Part shown: piece by piece, positions 49,121-61,019 of the stretch
Numbering within the stretch: position 1 is the stretch's first letter
Layout: every line of letters begins with the position of its first letter
Origin: Athripsodes cinereus
Taxonomy: Eukaryota; Arthropoda; Insecta; Trichoptera; Leptoceridae
Assembly (NCBI GenBank): GCA_947579605.1
Contig: OX388319.1
Coordinates: forward strand, 2,790,001 to 2,854,000
Direction of reading: 5' to 3'
DNA: 64,000 nucleotides
Program-made: the position numbers and the translations under genes
The notes under the pieces: model-generated
What the model was told of the DNA's origin: nothing
What the model saw: only the letters and a program-made list of their open reading frames with translations
The model's database searches: none

Positions 49121-49631
49121 CTGGAAAAGAAATGGAATATATTAAAAAATAGTTAGAACTGGTTTTAAATATGAATTTAATAATAATATCACGAACCTAT
49201 TCGACATTTCTATTCAAAATGCAGGGTAAAGAAATATAAAATAATGAATTTTTGATGTACCTAAAAGCATGCTTAAGCTGATGCCTGATTTTCTAGTACA
49301 AGCAATTGACTAGTAAGCATGAAAAATAAGTGTAAGAACAAAATACATAAATTGTCCAATCTACTGTCTTCTCTGTCTACCTCGTAAGATGTAGATATTT
49401 ATTATTTTATACCTTCCTACTAGATTTATACTGTACTGCCTGGACCTTGCTTGTTTTTGTGTTGTGTTGATATTTTTGAAAGACGATTGCTCAGTGACTA
49501 TGCATTTTCTTGTAAGGTGTGTGTTTCTGCATTTCGTTCTACTATCTTTATTGTAGAAAATGGCATTGTCAGGAAAAAAAGTAAAAATGTGACATCGTTG
49601 GATTTTAACCTGTACCCTTCAAATTCATAAC

Positions 49632-49815
49632 GATACATGGTCGCACTAACTGTATAAGTGATTGAATTAACTGTATAAGTGGTCGCATCAACTGTATAAG
49701 TGATCGCATTAACTGTATAAGTGATCGCATTAACTGCATAAGTGGTCGCACCAACTGTATAAGTGATCGCACTAACTGTATAAGTGATCGCATTAACTAT
49801 ACAAGTGGTCGCTCA
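49632..49815. repeat. 21-bp minisatellite, about 8-9 units
   Basis: The unit aactgtataagtgatcgcatt repeats with few changes. Because 21 is divisible by three, every frame shows a seven-residue peptide repeat; the minus strand gives a chance ORF with LIQLVRS-type heptads. No codon or splice evidence supports translation. Confidence 0.92.
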
Positions 49816-50404
49816 CATTTAGTCACATAGTCAGTAAGTAATTCTTTTTAGTAATTTTGGTATTTTTTGCCAACCATAATTTGAATTTTCTATCACTAGC
49901 TTAAATACTACCTACTAGTACACTGAATTATTTGCATGTATTAATGTTGAGAAAACGGCGTCTCTCTTATATTTATTATCTTTGAAAAGTCACTTTCAAT
50001 CTTTATACTTTGTTCTATATAATAATAATATACAAGAAGGTACCTACTTGGAATATATCCAGGTGGGTACCTACTTAATTTAAAGCCCATTAAGAGTACC
50101 GTCAGGTAGATACATCGCTGTCAGCCCCATTCATCACCGCCCTCTGAAAAATTGTTGATTTGAAAATACCGTCAAGTCCAGTCTTGGAATAAACACGTTG
50201 AATATAAAAAAAAAATTATTATCTAATACACGGATAAAATAATTTAATAAAGCATATCCCGCAAGTAAGGTTTGGTAGATTTTGTATTTGTTTTGTAATC
50301 ATGATTTGTAAGTATTTTTTTTTAATTGATTAATTTAATTTGATAATATTTATGTTTCATTTTTAATTTCTTTTTATTGTTGTTTTCATTTTTAACTGGA
50401 TACT

Positions 50405-50515
50405 ATTTATTTATTTATTCTTTACTTTACATTGATTACAAACAATTACATAAAAGGTATACATTCAAATTAAATACAATCAATATACAGAGGGCGAGTT
50501 TATCGCAAAGTAAAA
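50405..50515 (+). repeat. LINE 3'-end fragment, (TTTA)n family
   Basis: An excellent match to 18677-18830: TTTATTTATTTATT, ctttactttacattgatt, aaaggtatacattcaaat, acagagggcgagtttatcgc. Confidence 0.85.
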
Positions 50516-50734
50516 TTATTATTGACAACCGAATGGGCTTTGATATAAATGAATAGAATAAAATATGAACACTTATAAATTGGACATAATATGTAACATT
50601 GCATACCTATTGTTTGTGATTGTGCAATTTATTGTAATAAATAATTATATGCATTTTCTTTAGCGTTGTATTGTCTTTAGTGTTTTGTTGACTTAAATAA
50701 AAAAAAACTACGTTAGCCAGCAGACCGGTTGCAT

Positions 50735-50935
50735 GTATGAACATGCAAGCCATACTTCCCATGCCAACAAATAATTAAAACGTTCGGGATGGGTGGTAAA
50801 CCTCAACACTGAATTTAAGATGTAAAATGTCACTATTCTTTCAAATACCTGCCCTTTACAGGACATTAAAAAAATTGTGGAAAAGTGTGCGAGACCAATT
50901 CTTTATCCACTACTCCACGGGAATCCTCTGATCTA
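50735..50935 (-). repeat. Dispersed repeat R, reverse copy
   Basis: Reads in reverse of the reference: ttgcatgtatgaacatgcaag ... gggatgggtggtaaacctc ... cctgccctttacaggacatt ... gagaccaattctttatccac. One of the fuller copies. Confidence 0.82.
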
Positions 50936-51251
50936 ATGGGACGTTATATTCCATTATTTCCCATGTAACACAATGTTAAAGAATATTTTTTAGAAAAAAA
51001 TGGACTTGTGCTATGTCGGAAACGGACGATTTAATTAATATTACAATTTCTACCTGTCTCATTCTTCTTTTTCGCTTCGTCTTTGATTTTTTGAACAATA
51101 TTTTTTTACAACCTTTGCAAGAAAAAAATATCTCCAAAATTTGGTACCTATCTATCATCTTGAAAATAATTTATCTTTAAATTTTCATGTAGACACCTGC
51201 TTAGCATAATGTTAAATTGATCAAAGAAAAATATACAAAATTTCAGATTCA

Positions 51252-51436
51252 TTTTTTTTTAAAAAGATATGCTATACCTATCTGAGTTTTTGTCATAAAC
51301 CCAAATACAACCTTATACACCTTTCACAGTAAGCTAAAAGCTTGTGTCGTGAAAGGGGAGTTTGTCGGCACCTGGGATCGAACAACGCGTCTCTTGTGCA
51401 TGAGGCAGAGACTCTACCTCCAAGCTACCGACGAAC
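51252..51436 (-). mobile_element. tRNA-derived SINE, family A, copy 5
   Basis: A full-length reverse copy with head ttcgtcggtagcttgga on the minus strand and the conserved gtgaaaggggagtttgtcgg body. Box B is altered (gttcgatcccag becomes gttcgatcccag-like with a tgttcg start). Confidence 0.92.
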
Positions 51437-51616
51437 TTGTTAATGAAGACAAAAAAATAATGTGACATATTTATCGATTTTATTAAAGTTTGATTTATCA
51501 GCCGATGGTTCTTGGTGGAAATTTAATGACAAGAAATTAAAATGAAACTGATATTTGACATGTGCCTAATTTCAATGATGACTTTATTGATTGTAACACA
51601 TGAAACTTTCATACAT

Positions 51617-51782
51617 ATTTATTTATTTATTAATTTATTTATTTATTTACGGCTAATTAGCCTTTTACACAATATTATATACAGGCAACGTCATCTTATT
51701 TGGTCATGCTCTGGATAAGACCTGAACCCGCGACCCATACATGTCGCGATGTGTGCTTTGTCCAATTAAGCTACTAGGAGCT
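51617..51782 (-). mobile_element. tRNA-derived SINE, family B, (AAAT)n-tailed
   Basis: The minus strand shows tagcttaattggacaaagca (box A) and gggttcaggtctt (box B-like), then agatgacgttgcctg and a taaataaat tail. It is distinct from family A in head and tail. A second copy is at 51905-52000 in the opposite orientation. Confidence 0.78.
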
Positions 51783-51904
51783 ATATGCCTAAGGGTTAAA
51801 AATTCTCTCTTATAAACTACAACGACAGCTTCACGTGTACGTATTAGGTATTCTAGCATATCTAAATTTGAATATCTCATGCTGTCTATGGTATGTCTCC
51901 TGAT

Positions 51905-52000
51905 TTTAATAGGTAAAGCGCATCTCGCGATAAGGATGGGTTGTAGGTTCTAGCCCCGTCCAGGGCACTTCCAAATAAGATGACGTTGTCTTTTCTAAGT
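51905..52000 (+). mobile_element. tRNA-derived SINE, family B, second copy
   Basis: aggtaaagcgcatctcgcga ... ttgtaggttctagccccg (box B-like) ... aaataagatgacgttgtctt. The 5' end is weak and the tail shorter than in the copy at 51617. Confidence 0.68.
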
Positions 52001-52029
52001 TAGATAAATTGAAACAAAATGTTCTTCCT

Positions 52030-52390
52030 ACTAAAAATTATAAATCGTGAGGGAGGCGTCGACAACATCAGATTGATAATGACCTGATAAGTGGAAAGAC
52101 GTCTCTCTCTAGATCAATTATTTATAGTAGAAAAAACACTTTTTTTTAATTTACCTACCTAATGAGTTCGTCGGTAGCCTGGAGGTAGAGTCTCGGCCTT
52201 CTGAACAAGGGGTCCGGGGTCGATCCCAGGTGCCGGCAAACTCCCCTTTCACGACACAAGCTTTTAGCTTACTGTGAAAGGTGTATAAGGTTGTATTTGG
52301 GTTTATAACAAAAACCCAGATATATCTTTTCAAAAAAAAAAAAAAATTATGAAATTCTACTACGTGTGCACCGACACAATTAATAAGCCT
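52030..52390 (-). mobile_element. Foldback MITE M1, copy 3, interrupted by a SINE
   Basis: The M1 arm sequence is present at 52045-52140 (gaaagacgtctctctctaga ... tagtagaaaaaacact), and the M1 flank gaaattctactacgtgtgca then ccgacacaatt follows at 52350-52382. Family A SINE 52166-52346 lies between them. The order is seen directly, so the SINE inserted after the MITE. Confidence 0.85.
52166..52346 (+). mobile_element. tRNA-derived SINE, family A, copy 6
   Basis: A full copy, gttcgtcggtagcctggagg to agatatatcttttc plus an A14 tail. Box B is ggggtcgatcccag, with one base lost. The long A-tail and close match to the consensus suggest a young insertion. Confidence 0.95.
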
Positions 52391-52934
52391 CATATGATTG
52401 GGATATAACCAACACCACCTGAATATAATATAACTCCGTTAATTTATGATGTAGTATAATTGTCAGAACAAAGGAGCATATTATTAGAAAAAATGCGTGT
52501 ACATATTATTGTCTTGAGGCAATGTCTCCTAGTAAACCTAAATGATCAAGACGCAGGGTTTTCCATCAGAAGCTAACCAGAGCTCACGACTCCCAGAATT
52601 AGGGAAACGACTGAAGAGAGAGAACCTTACGAAATTTATAATAAACAAGGCGCGCACTGTTCCTCGATAGTACCTATGTACATACATTTTTATGTCGTTA
52701 TGACAATATAATGAGATAGACGAGATCTGCGCACGACACTTTTACAACAGTGTACTGACATTATAAAAGCCGTTGATAATACATACTAATCTTTCCAGAA
52801 ATATTATAGCAAGTTCGTTTATATGTTCGTTTGTTTGTTTATATGTGTATCAGTGATGATTAAAGGTACAGAAACAAATAATGCATCCTATATAAAGTTC
52901 CATCTACTGAGCGTGTTTCTGGTTAGCAAAATTG

Positions 52935-53070
52935 GGTAAGTTGGAAGAGATTGCGCCTTTGCGATAAACTCGCCCTCTGTATATTGATTGTATTTAATTT
53001 GAATGTATACCTTTTATGTAATTGTTTTTTTATCAATGTACAGTAAAGGATGAATAAATAAATAAATAAA
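52935..53070 (-). repeat. LINE 3'-end fragment, (TTTA)n family, reverse
   Basis: The reverse complement of the 18677-18830 copy: tttgcgataaactcgccctc, gtataccttttatgtaattg, and an aataaataaataaa tail. Confidence 0.85.
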
Positions 53071-53265
53071 AATTCTTATAATCTTATTAATTGACCAAAA
53101 TAGTGATAGATTAATAATAAACGAAAAATAAGAGTTATCAAAAATTGAAATACATTAATGATGTTTTGTTTATGATTCTGACATTCAATGTGAATTCATA
53201 GAGAATAGGAAAAACAATAGGATCACTGAATTCCATACAAAACCTAGAACCCTAACTCATTTACA

Positions 53266-53497
53266 AAAGTGAGGCAAAAAATCTATGAATTTTTGACAGA
53301 ACGGTTGGCGAAAGCGTGTGGTGTTTCCTACATTTTATGAAGTATTTCTCGCATTTTTATAAAAATATATCATTTTTTCGTTAATAAAAAACGTAAATGG
53401 ACATTTTTTGAAGTTCTTGTCGACGTTTTAAGCGATTTACCACACTTCTTTTCGCCAACCGATCTGTCAAATGTGCCGAAAAATGGTGCCTCACTTT
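53266..53497. mobile_element. MITE with gtgaggca ends
   Basis: The left end aaagtgaggcaaaaaatc and right end ggtgcctcacttta pair, as do gacagaacggttggcgaaa and ttcgccaaccgatctgtc inside. Length is about 232 bp; the interior is AT-rich and non-coding. Confidence 0.85.
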
Positions 53498-54289
53498 ATT
53501 ACAATGAAAATACATACCTACGAGTACTCCATCTAGGTATTATATATAAAAATCTATGAATAGAATACAACTTGTTTATGGTTGTTTCAGTGAAACGACA
53601 TTTCATCAAAATTTTGTCGGATATTAAATTTCTTTCATCGCTAGTGATCAAGGGTGAAATGTCTATTGACACATTTTCAATTCGGAGGATCATCCAGAGT
53701 AATTTCTGAAAGGGAATAAGTCTGGATGCCCTTTTATTGACAGTGCTGGATCAGATTCGACCGGATAACAAAAGCTGAAGGAATTTTTCAGGATTCCATA
53801 GGACTGAGACGTAATATCCACAATGATCTTCAACAAGAAGAACTGTTGCAGCATTCATAGACAAGTCAATAAACGTGAACATTATTTATTTATTTCTTCA
53901 TTCTTTACCTACGCTGATCACAAAAAATGAAATTTTATGTTATGTTAAAAAATTTAACATTGCAAAATTAAACTTTCCGTTTCTGTTAGATCAGAATAGG
54001 GCAGAAACCAGCCTCCTCCATTCGGAGCGTCTAGGTGGCAATCACGTCACCTCTTCCCACGACATTCCCTGCGCTCTGATGTCGATGTAGAAGATAATTT
54101 AATAAATTAACTATACCATCACGGTATATCCCAAAAGTGGGGTAACTACCCATGAAATAAACATGCGAATCATTCTTTAAGGAGGTACCGATAAAAGTTG
54201 TGATATATAGGATGAGTGGCAAACCTTATCAGTAGTGCTAAATTGAAGAAGTTAAATAACGTCTTATATTGTAACGAAATTAAAAAACA

Positions 54290-54420
54290 AATGTTTTCTT
54301 CAACTCTGTGATTTATTCTCGGGAGAGACGTCTTTCGTCTTGTTACGATATTGTCAATCTCTTTCGTCGACTTTTCGATTTCGATTTCATCGACATCGAC
54401 GTTTCGACACAGTGAATATT
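54290..54420 (-). repeat. Foldback MITE M1, decayed copy 4
   Basis: Contains gagagacgtctttcgtcttg and the caatctctttcgtcga segment, then tcgacacagtgaata, the M1 terminus. One arm is mostly lost. Confidence 0.7.
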
Positions 54421-55020
54421 TTATACGGTATTTTTGACGAATAATACCTGACACTCGAATACAGGACACTCGAAAATAGTACAATATTCATAGATTCATC
54501 CAAGATATAAAAAGCTAGTATATAAAGATACTTATATCCTATGACGACACAATGACATTTTACTCTGTATAAAACCTTTTAACGAAGCACTAAAATATCT
54601 CCATACATACATACATTATACAGTATACACTATACAGTGTGTCTGTGAATAGGTTTATATCTACCATTAACCCTCTATTTTGTATGAACTAGAAATTCAA
54701 CAGAAAATTGGAAATGCGACCAAACAAGTTTTGCGACCAAACACAATGCTGTCTTATTTATTTATTAATATTGATTTATTTTGTTTGACTTTCAGTGGTT
54801 TTCTATTCTTATGATTTGAGTGTTATTCCAGTTTTTAATTAATTAATAATAGCCATTGTTTAATTTTCACAATTAATACTTTTATCTTTAACTAGCGATG
54901 GATAAGATAATTTATCATGTCTAATTAGTATCGACAATGTCTCTGAAGAGATGAAGTAATAATAATCTACTCGCTTTGCTTATGTTTTCGGCATTCACAA
55001 TATAACAATTTCTAGACATG

Positions 55021-55228
55021 ATATGATTTTTTAGATTATTATGTACTAATTGTTATTTTTTGAGCTTTTTATTTGCTACCGCAGTTTCGGTGGAGCGTCC
55101 ACCATTAACGATAGTTTTAGATTAACGCTCGTTAATGGTGGACGCTCCACCGAAACCGCGGTAGCAAATAAAAAGCTCAAAAAATAACAATTAGTACATA
55201 CCTAATAATCTAAAAAATCATATCATAA
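55021..55228. mobile_element. Near-perfect palindrome, about 100-bp arms
   Basis: The left arm (gatatgattttttagattat ... gtggagcgtccaccattaac) and right arm (gttaatggtggacgctccac ... ataatctaaaaaatcatatc) match with only a few changes around a loop of roughly 10-15 bases. The words ataatctactcg flank it at 54962-54973 and 55225-55236, which could be a 12-bp direct repeat. No open frame. Confidence 0.92.
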
Positions 55229-55885
55229 TCTACTCGTTTAAAAATAAGTGTCTAATAAAAAAAGTTAAATATTTCACTTTCAACAAACATGGAAAATTTA
55301 CAAAAAGTTACGGATTATATTGAAAATGAAATTTAAAAAAAAAACCAATAATATATTTCAAAACAAATAACCAACGAAGACAAAAACTACAGGGATCCTT
55401 AGTGGACAGCATGTATTTTCAAACAAACCCGCTGACAGCAAAGTTGTTGTGAGTGTTGCAAGGTTTCAAAGACGTTGATTATTTTTTTGTTGAAGGGGTC
55501 CTTTAATAACTCTGTCAAGCAGGAAAGACTCAATCAGCATATTTATGTTATGCAGTGAAACAATATTCCATTATTATTATTGACATTGGAACATGTTTTC
55601 TGAGAAAATTGTACTTTGTTACTAGTCTATACCATTTGGGTCAATGATATCTTCACGGTTATGTCTATGTAGTAAATGTTGAAATATCGCAAATCTAAGT
55701 CCATGCAGCAGCAGGTGCAAATATAACTCATATATTATGTAGGTACTGTTAAAAAATCTCACACGGAAAACCTAGATTCACGACCACAATTCAATGATGT
55801 TGTGTTATCCATTTGCCATCTATTTATTTTGAGAAGAAATTTTGAGCACAAAATTTTCTAATTTTCAAAAATATCTATCTTTAGA

Positions 55886-56125
55886 TAAATACCATCACAG
55901 CATATCCCATACGTAAGGTAACCAGCAGATCAGTTGCATGTTATAAATATACAAGCTGTTCTCTCCGTCCAAACACAAAATTAATAAATTCGGAATGTGT
56001 GGCAAATCACATTACTGAATTTAAGATGTAATATATTTTTATTTTTTCGAACAATTGCCCTTTACAGAACACTCCAATAGTTACAGAAAAGAGTGAGAGA
56101 CCAATTCTTCACCGGGTGCTCGACG
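55886..56125 (-). repeat. Dispersed repeat R, reverse copy
   Basis: accatcacagcatatcccat ... agttgcatgttataaat ... ggaatgtgtggcaaatcac ... ttgccctttacagaacact ... gaccaattcttcaccgggt. A long copy of the family. Confidence 0.8.
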
Positions 56126-56787
56126 GCTTTTTTTCAAACATTAATCTAAGTATGCTTTGTTTATAAAACAATATTGATGTGAAAATCGACATAAGTAGAC
56201 CATTTGTCCCAGGGCGTCTTACACAATAGCCCGGGTCCTGGAATCGATAATAGTAAAGAATAAATATCAATGAGGAGCAAATATTAAGTTTGGATGTGAA
56301 TGGTGAAGTAAGCCGTATACATATAGCTAGATACATTGTAAAAATAAATAAAATCGTAACTTATTACTTAGATCTGTATTCGCTATCAAAAAAAGTCTCC
56401 AAAAATTATTTATTATTATGTGTTATTAGATAAAAATAGTACAAGCATTTGGATATGAACATGCTTTGAACCAAATGTAAAAAAAATACAGGTTAGAAAA
56501 TCGACTCTTGACATTTCAAATATAATATTTTTAGCAATATTTTATAGTTTTTGAAATGCCAGTTAGCGCGTTTTAGCACAACCGTTGCAATAGAAATAAT
56601 ATTATCTGCGCTAGATTAAATTTTATTATGCATGCATATTGTAGAATTCATGAACGAACCTGCCATTTTCATCGGAGTTGCATTGGTGCATTATTATTAT
56701 ATTATATTATACTTTTTCATTGATGTTTCCATTTCTCATCTTCACATTTCCACTTGCATTACTGCTAAAATATTTTCACACTTATTT

Positions 56788-56875
56788 ACATTGAAGGACC
56801 CACCGTCCACCCGGATACCGCAGAAGTCTGGGGACTTCCATTTATCCGAAAAACCGGATAAATGGAAGAGGTGGA
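56788..56875 (+). repeat. Dispersed repeat (gaaggacccaccg family), copy 2
   Basis: Matches 5046-5110 over gaaggacccaccgtccaccc to cttccatttatccgaaa. Here the sequence folds back at once (atttatccgaaaaaccggataaat), making a short palindrome. Confidence 0.75.
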
Positions 56876-56938
56876 CCAACTTATTTACAGGGGAAAATAG
56901 AAGGTAGAAGTGGACCAGCAGGGTTACACTTGAGACAA

Positions 56939-57281
56939 TCTAAATGCGATCTTAGTCTTGTCTTGATTTTAATCGCACGACGCGCGATGTCACTATTGCC
57001 AAAAATACGACATACCAATCTCGCGGTAGCGGTAGAGAGATATTTTTTAATAAAGTCCCTTCGCGTGTCGTATGATTCAGTGGCGGATTCAGAAAAAAAA
57101 ACTCAAGGGGAGGGGGCGCAAAAATTATACACATATAAAAGACAATGCCATTTTATTTAAACTGATTATATTACCTACCCAAGACATCGCCAATAGGTCC
57201 CGCAAGGGGGGAGGGGGCGCCCCCATCTGTATTCGCCACTGGTATGATTAAGATCAGGACAAGATTAAGTTCGTATTCAGA
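56939..57281. mobile_element. Foldback element hosting a nested hAT MITE
   Basis: Imperfect terminal inverted repeats of about 35 bp: ctaaatgcgatcttagtctt... at the left and the reverse complement of ...agattaagttcgtattcag at the right. The hAT MITE 57078-57241 sits inside, so the original element was about 170 bp. Confidence 0.75.
57078..57241. mobile_element. hAT-type MITE with perfect 8-bp target duplication
   Basis: The ends are cagtggcggattcag and the mirrored attcgccactg, and gtatgatt occurs directly on both sides (57070-57077, 57242-57249). The interior has G-runs (gagggggcg twice). The 8-bp duplication and CAGNG start are hAT hallmarks. At 164 bp it is non-autonomous. Confidence 0.95.
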
Positions 57282-57943
57282 ATATGTCAAGAATAATCAT
57301 GCAGTTCGGAGAAGAATGTTTTAGACAATGGTTGAGAAATAAGCTTCACATTGCTGTTTAAGATGGCAAAGCCCTGATAATTGCCAACCTTCGCAGAAAA
57401 GACGCCATTTAGAGAAGAAAAATAATTTCTGTGGAATCCTAGAATTAGGATAGGTTTTCCAGTATCCCATAAAACTGTAAAAAACCCCTTAAGTGATGAA
57501 GTATGTTATACATGCTAAATATCTCATTCAATGTGGCACGAAGAGGACGATCTGCATAGTTATTAAATACATGCAATGAGTCTAATGGTTAATCTGCTTG
57601 TGAGAGATATTGTGCCATAATTTTTGTAGGAAAGGTTGGGTACTTTTTATAACCTGAAAATTTATAAAGACATATTTATTGTTCTCTGGGAATGAGACCT
57701 GCTTAAAAGTAGGTAAATTACAAACAGGAAATGAGATCATTTCCGGCTAAGAACGGTAAGAAATAAAACAATGAAGAATTCACGTGTCTCGGGTATACTA
57801 TAAGCTTCTTGTTACGGGATTAATGAGTCCTCTGAGAGGATGCCGAGAGCTTCAACTGAATTCTTAACATATTTCTATATTTTCTTCTTTAACTACCTAC
57901 CTATATAATATAATAATATAAAGTTATCTGATATGATGTAACC

Positions 57944-58071
57944 GATTCGTCGGTAGTCTGGAGGTAGAGTCTCAGCTTCATACACAAGAGGTGCGAGGTT
58001 CTATCCCAGGTGCTGGCAATCTCCACTTACACGAAATAAAATTAGCTTACTGTGAAAGGTTTATAAGGTTG
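57944..58071 (+). mobile_element. tRNA-derived SINE, family A, copy 7 (3'-truncated)
   Basis: Head attcgtcggtagtctggagg and box B aggttctatcccagg are present; the body is diverged, and the copy stops at ataaggttggggg. Repeat U follows at 58097. Confidence 0.85.
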
Positions 58072-58959
58072 GGGGTGGTGGTGAGAATGAATTTATAACA
58101 TAACATAACACGTATAGACAATTCACACAGACCGAGCTAGTCCCAACTAAGATATGAATCTTGTATTTTGGGTACTAACACGACGATACACATATATACA
58201 ATGCACTAAACACATATACATGTAACACCCAGACCCAGGACCAATAATAAATTTTAAGTCTGTTATTATGTCTGGCACTGAAGATGGACTGTTTCCATTG
58301 AGCCTCTGTTATTTAATTAAAATATTAAGTGAAAAAAACGTGTTTAAGTGTTTTTTGCTTTGCTCATTTTTATGAATTTGTTAATGCGTACTTTCATAGT
58401 GTTACCACCGGAAAAAGTCAAATCTACGATAATAAAAAGAAAAAAGTTCCTAAATTTCCATGCGGTATGTTAGATGGTGTGATTTCCTAAATAAATTTCA
58501 ATGTGATCATTGTTATAACAATGTAATATTTAGAATAAAATAGTCGTAAAACACAAAACTTTACAACTTTGACAGTTCGCAAATCGACTGTGGTCTTGCT
58601 ACCTACAATAAAAGACGCCGTTGCTTAATGGACTTTGACCAATAAACAGACGCATCTTTGACTTTACGTCCGTTTTTCTTGAAAGCACTACAAACGTCGC
58701 GCGTCGTCTGATATCCTATCCTTATTCGCAGATGATGTCATTTACGTTTTATTGTCGTCGTTTATGCGCTGTTAAAGTTTGTAAGTGTTTGAGATAATTC
58801 ATTGCCAAGTCTTCTAGTAATAATTGGAATTGTCTCTAACATAGTATTGTTACGTTAAAATGTCTTTAATGTTATACAAACTGTTAAAGAACAACACATG
58901 TTGCAGACATTGATTATATTATAACAAATAAAATATGTAAAAAGAATCAATCTGTTTTT

Positions 58960-59092
58960 AAGATAAATTGAAAAAAAACACAGTATGTAGTTAACTTCCA
59001 AATGAAAAGGTACTAGTACGCGAATTTAATAAAAGTCATTTGGAAGTTAACTACATACTGTGTTTTTTTTTATTTATTTATTCAATTTATCT
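58960..59092. mobile_element. Inverted-repeat element, about 45-bp arms
   Basis: aaaaaacacagtatgtagtt then aacttccaaatga is mirrored by tcatttggaagttaactaca then tactgtgttttttt. The outer words agataaattg/caatttatct also pair across an inserted tatttattt. Confidence 0.88.
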
Positions 59093-59099
59093 TGAAATG

Positions 59100-60500
59100 G
59101 ACTTCCAACAAGTACCTTCGGTCAATAACATCGAAATTTCAAGCTGTTTTTCTCAGCTCAAGAAATGATAGTCAAATTAGCGATTCAATAGGAACTATAA
59201 AATGAAATTACCACGTTTTGAAATCTGAATATAAATTTTTAGACTTCTTTTAGACTTTTTAAAAAATAAATAAAGTATTCATTCAAAAATAAATTCAATG
59301 CAGATGATATTTCGAAGAAATGGCAAACATTTATTATTACTTAATATGTAAATATATAAATAATTTTGGTTGATTGATCGAACTAGCAGCCGAAAATGTA
59401 TTGACCTTAATTATTCAGGCGCCATTTAGACGGGTGATATTGATCTATTTGGGATCTGGAAAAAAGATCCCAAAAAAATGTGGCTTGTATGATTTGTATT
59501 AATGTTTCTCGATTGATGGACCTTATACGGATGGAGTGGAATTGGTGAATTTTGTGTATGGAAACCGAAAGTTGAGATCAATACTGAGCGAGGCCAGAGT
59601 CAATAAGTCGCAGGCGTTGGGACGCCTCAGTCACTTGTTCCGATTAGATATTGCACAATGTTACATTCTGTAAATATGGTTCTCTGAACAAGATCTCTGA
59701 CTGCTTTTATAACTCGTATATTTGTTTATTGTTCCCTATACATTTTAATAAAGTTAAAATATCACGATCAATATCTAAAACATATTACTACAATGTAATT
59801 GAATGGTTGAATTTCGATTACTTACCCATAAAAAGTTGAAGTAGCTATAAAGAATATAGTAACATAAATACACACAACATACGGATTTTAATATATATTT
59901 ATTAGATTTCAATCCGAATCAAATCCAATGAAAAGAAAAAAAGCTGTGAATAAGTATGTTAAATAATAAAAGTCGTCAAACGTTAGCTGATCTCGCCGCA
60001 AATAGGATTCAAATCACTTACATTATGCAAGTAATACTGTACTCGCCAGAATATGGTGAAATAAAGTGAATTATATTTATGCTTAGCAAGTATGTATTAA
60101 GTATTATAATAATAATAATGCCTTTTCAGAGAGCGGCAGAGGTGTCCAAATGTGGTATCGGTGCTCATACTTAATTCATGACTTCAGATGGTTCGGGAAA
60201 TGGTGAATGTGTTTTATTATTTATATGATGAAAGGTTTGTGATGAGATGTTTTGCGCCGCTGAGACTTTCGTCATCTGGTTACAATCATACAAAATTTCC
60301 TTCAGGATTTTTCGTGTAAGTTGAGTAATTAATGTATGTGTGTGTGCGTGTGTGTTGTGTCATAGGATTGTATGCTTAAATAGAGTAAGATAAATAACCA
60401 AAGTAAAGAAAAGAATGTTAAAGCGCTGAGAAGTAAAGTTAAAAACTGACTCAGTCTGCCTTGGTACGGGCTCATACTCAGTTAGGTAGATTTTAAAAAT
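59100..60500. other. Region without a recognised gene
   Basis: A moderately GC-rich patch at 59590-59650 (gcgaggccagagtcaataag) may be a LINE relic, but no domain was recognised. (TG)n is at 60331-60358. The short frames are uninformative. Confidence 0.35.
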
Positions 60501-60505
60501 ATTAT

Positions 60506-60715
60506 TCACTGTGTCGGTGTTTAGGTAGTAGAATTCCATATCGAAAAATAAAACAGGTGTTATATTCTACTAAAGATTTATTTTGTGAGAGAGACGTCTT
60601 TCGTCTTATGAGGACATTGTCAATCTCGACTGACAATGTCCTCATAAGACGAAAGACGTCTCTCTCACAAAATAAATCATTAGTAGAATAAAACACCTGT
60701 TTTATTTTTAAAAAA
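60506..60715 (+). mobile_element. Foldback MITE M1, copy 5
   Basis: Near full length: attcactgtgtcggtgttta, ggtagtagaattccatatcg, then arms with gagagagacgtctttcgtct and its mirror. The pairing is nearly perfect, with a short loop around 60625. Confidence 0.95.
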
Positions 60716-60754
60716 CTTTTTAACAAATAAATAAATCAAGCTAAATACTGTTCT

Positions 60755-61015
60755 TCGACGAAACTCTTGAGGTGGCTTAGCTTCCACCGCTGTCGACAAA
60801 CTTGTTGAACCAAACAGGGCGAACACTTCTAAATTCGCAGATAGGAGCTTCAGAGTTGTAGAACTGTCTGAAATAGATTACTAGCGGACCTAAGATAGAA
60901 CCACCCTTCTAAGACATTTAGGAGCGAGTTGAAAATATTACTAATTCAGGAGAAGTCACGGCGCCCCTCAGATGGTCGCAGTCATTAAACGGCGACATAT
61001 ATAAACTATATTAAT
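60755..61015 (+). pseudogene. CR1-like LINE C-terminus and 3' UTR relic
   Basis: NRANTSKFADRSFRVVE is the counterpart of NKANTSNFAARSIRF at 22085-22430, followed by stops and the 3' UTR block gagaagtcacggcgcccctc...cattaaacggcg. Decayed, non-functional. Confidence 0.72.
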
Positions 61016-61019
61016 ACTA

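Noticed and set aside
49605..49793. A leucine-rich heptad ORF on the minus strand
   Set aside because: It is an automatic consequence of a 21-bp tandem repeat, with no start context, splice or conservation evidence.
51700..51782. A possible tRNA gene (ttaattgg box A, ggttcag box B)
   Set aside because: The TAAAT-tailed body and a second copy 120 bp away in the opposite orientation mark it as a SINE family.
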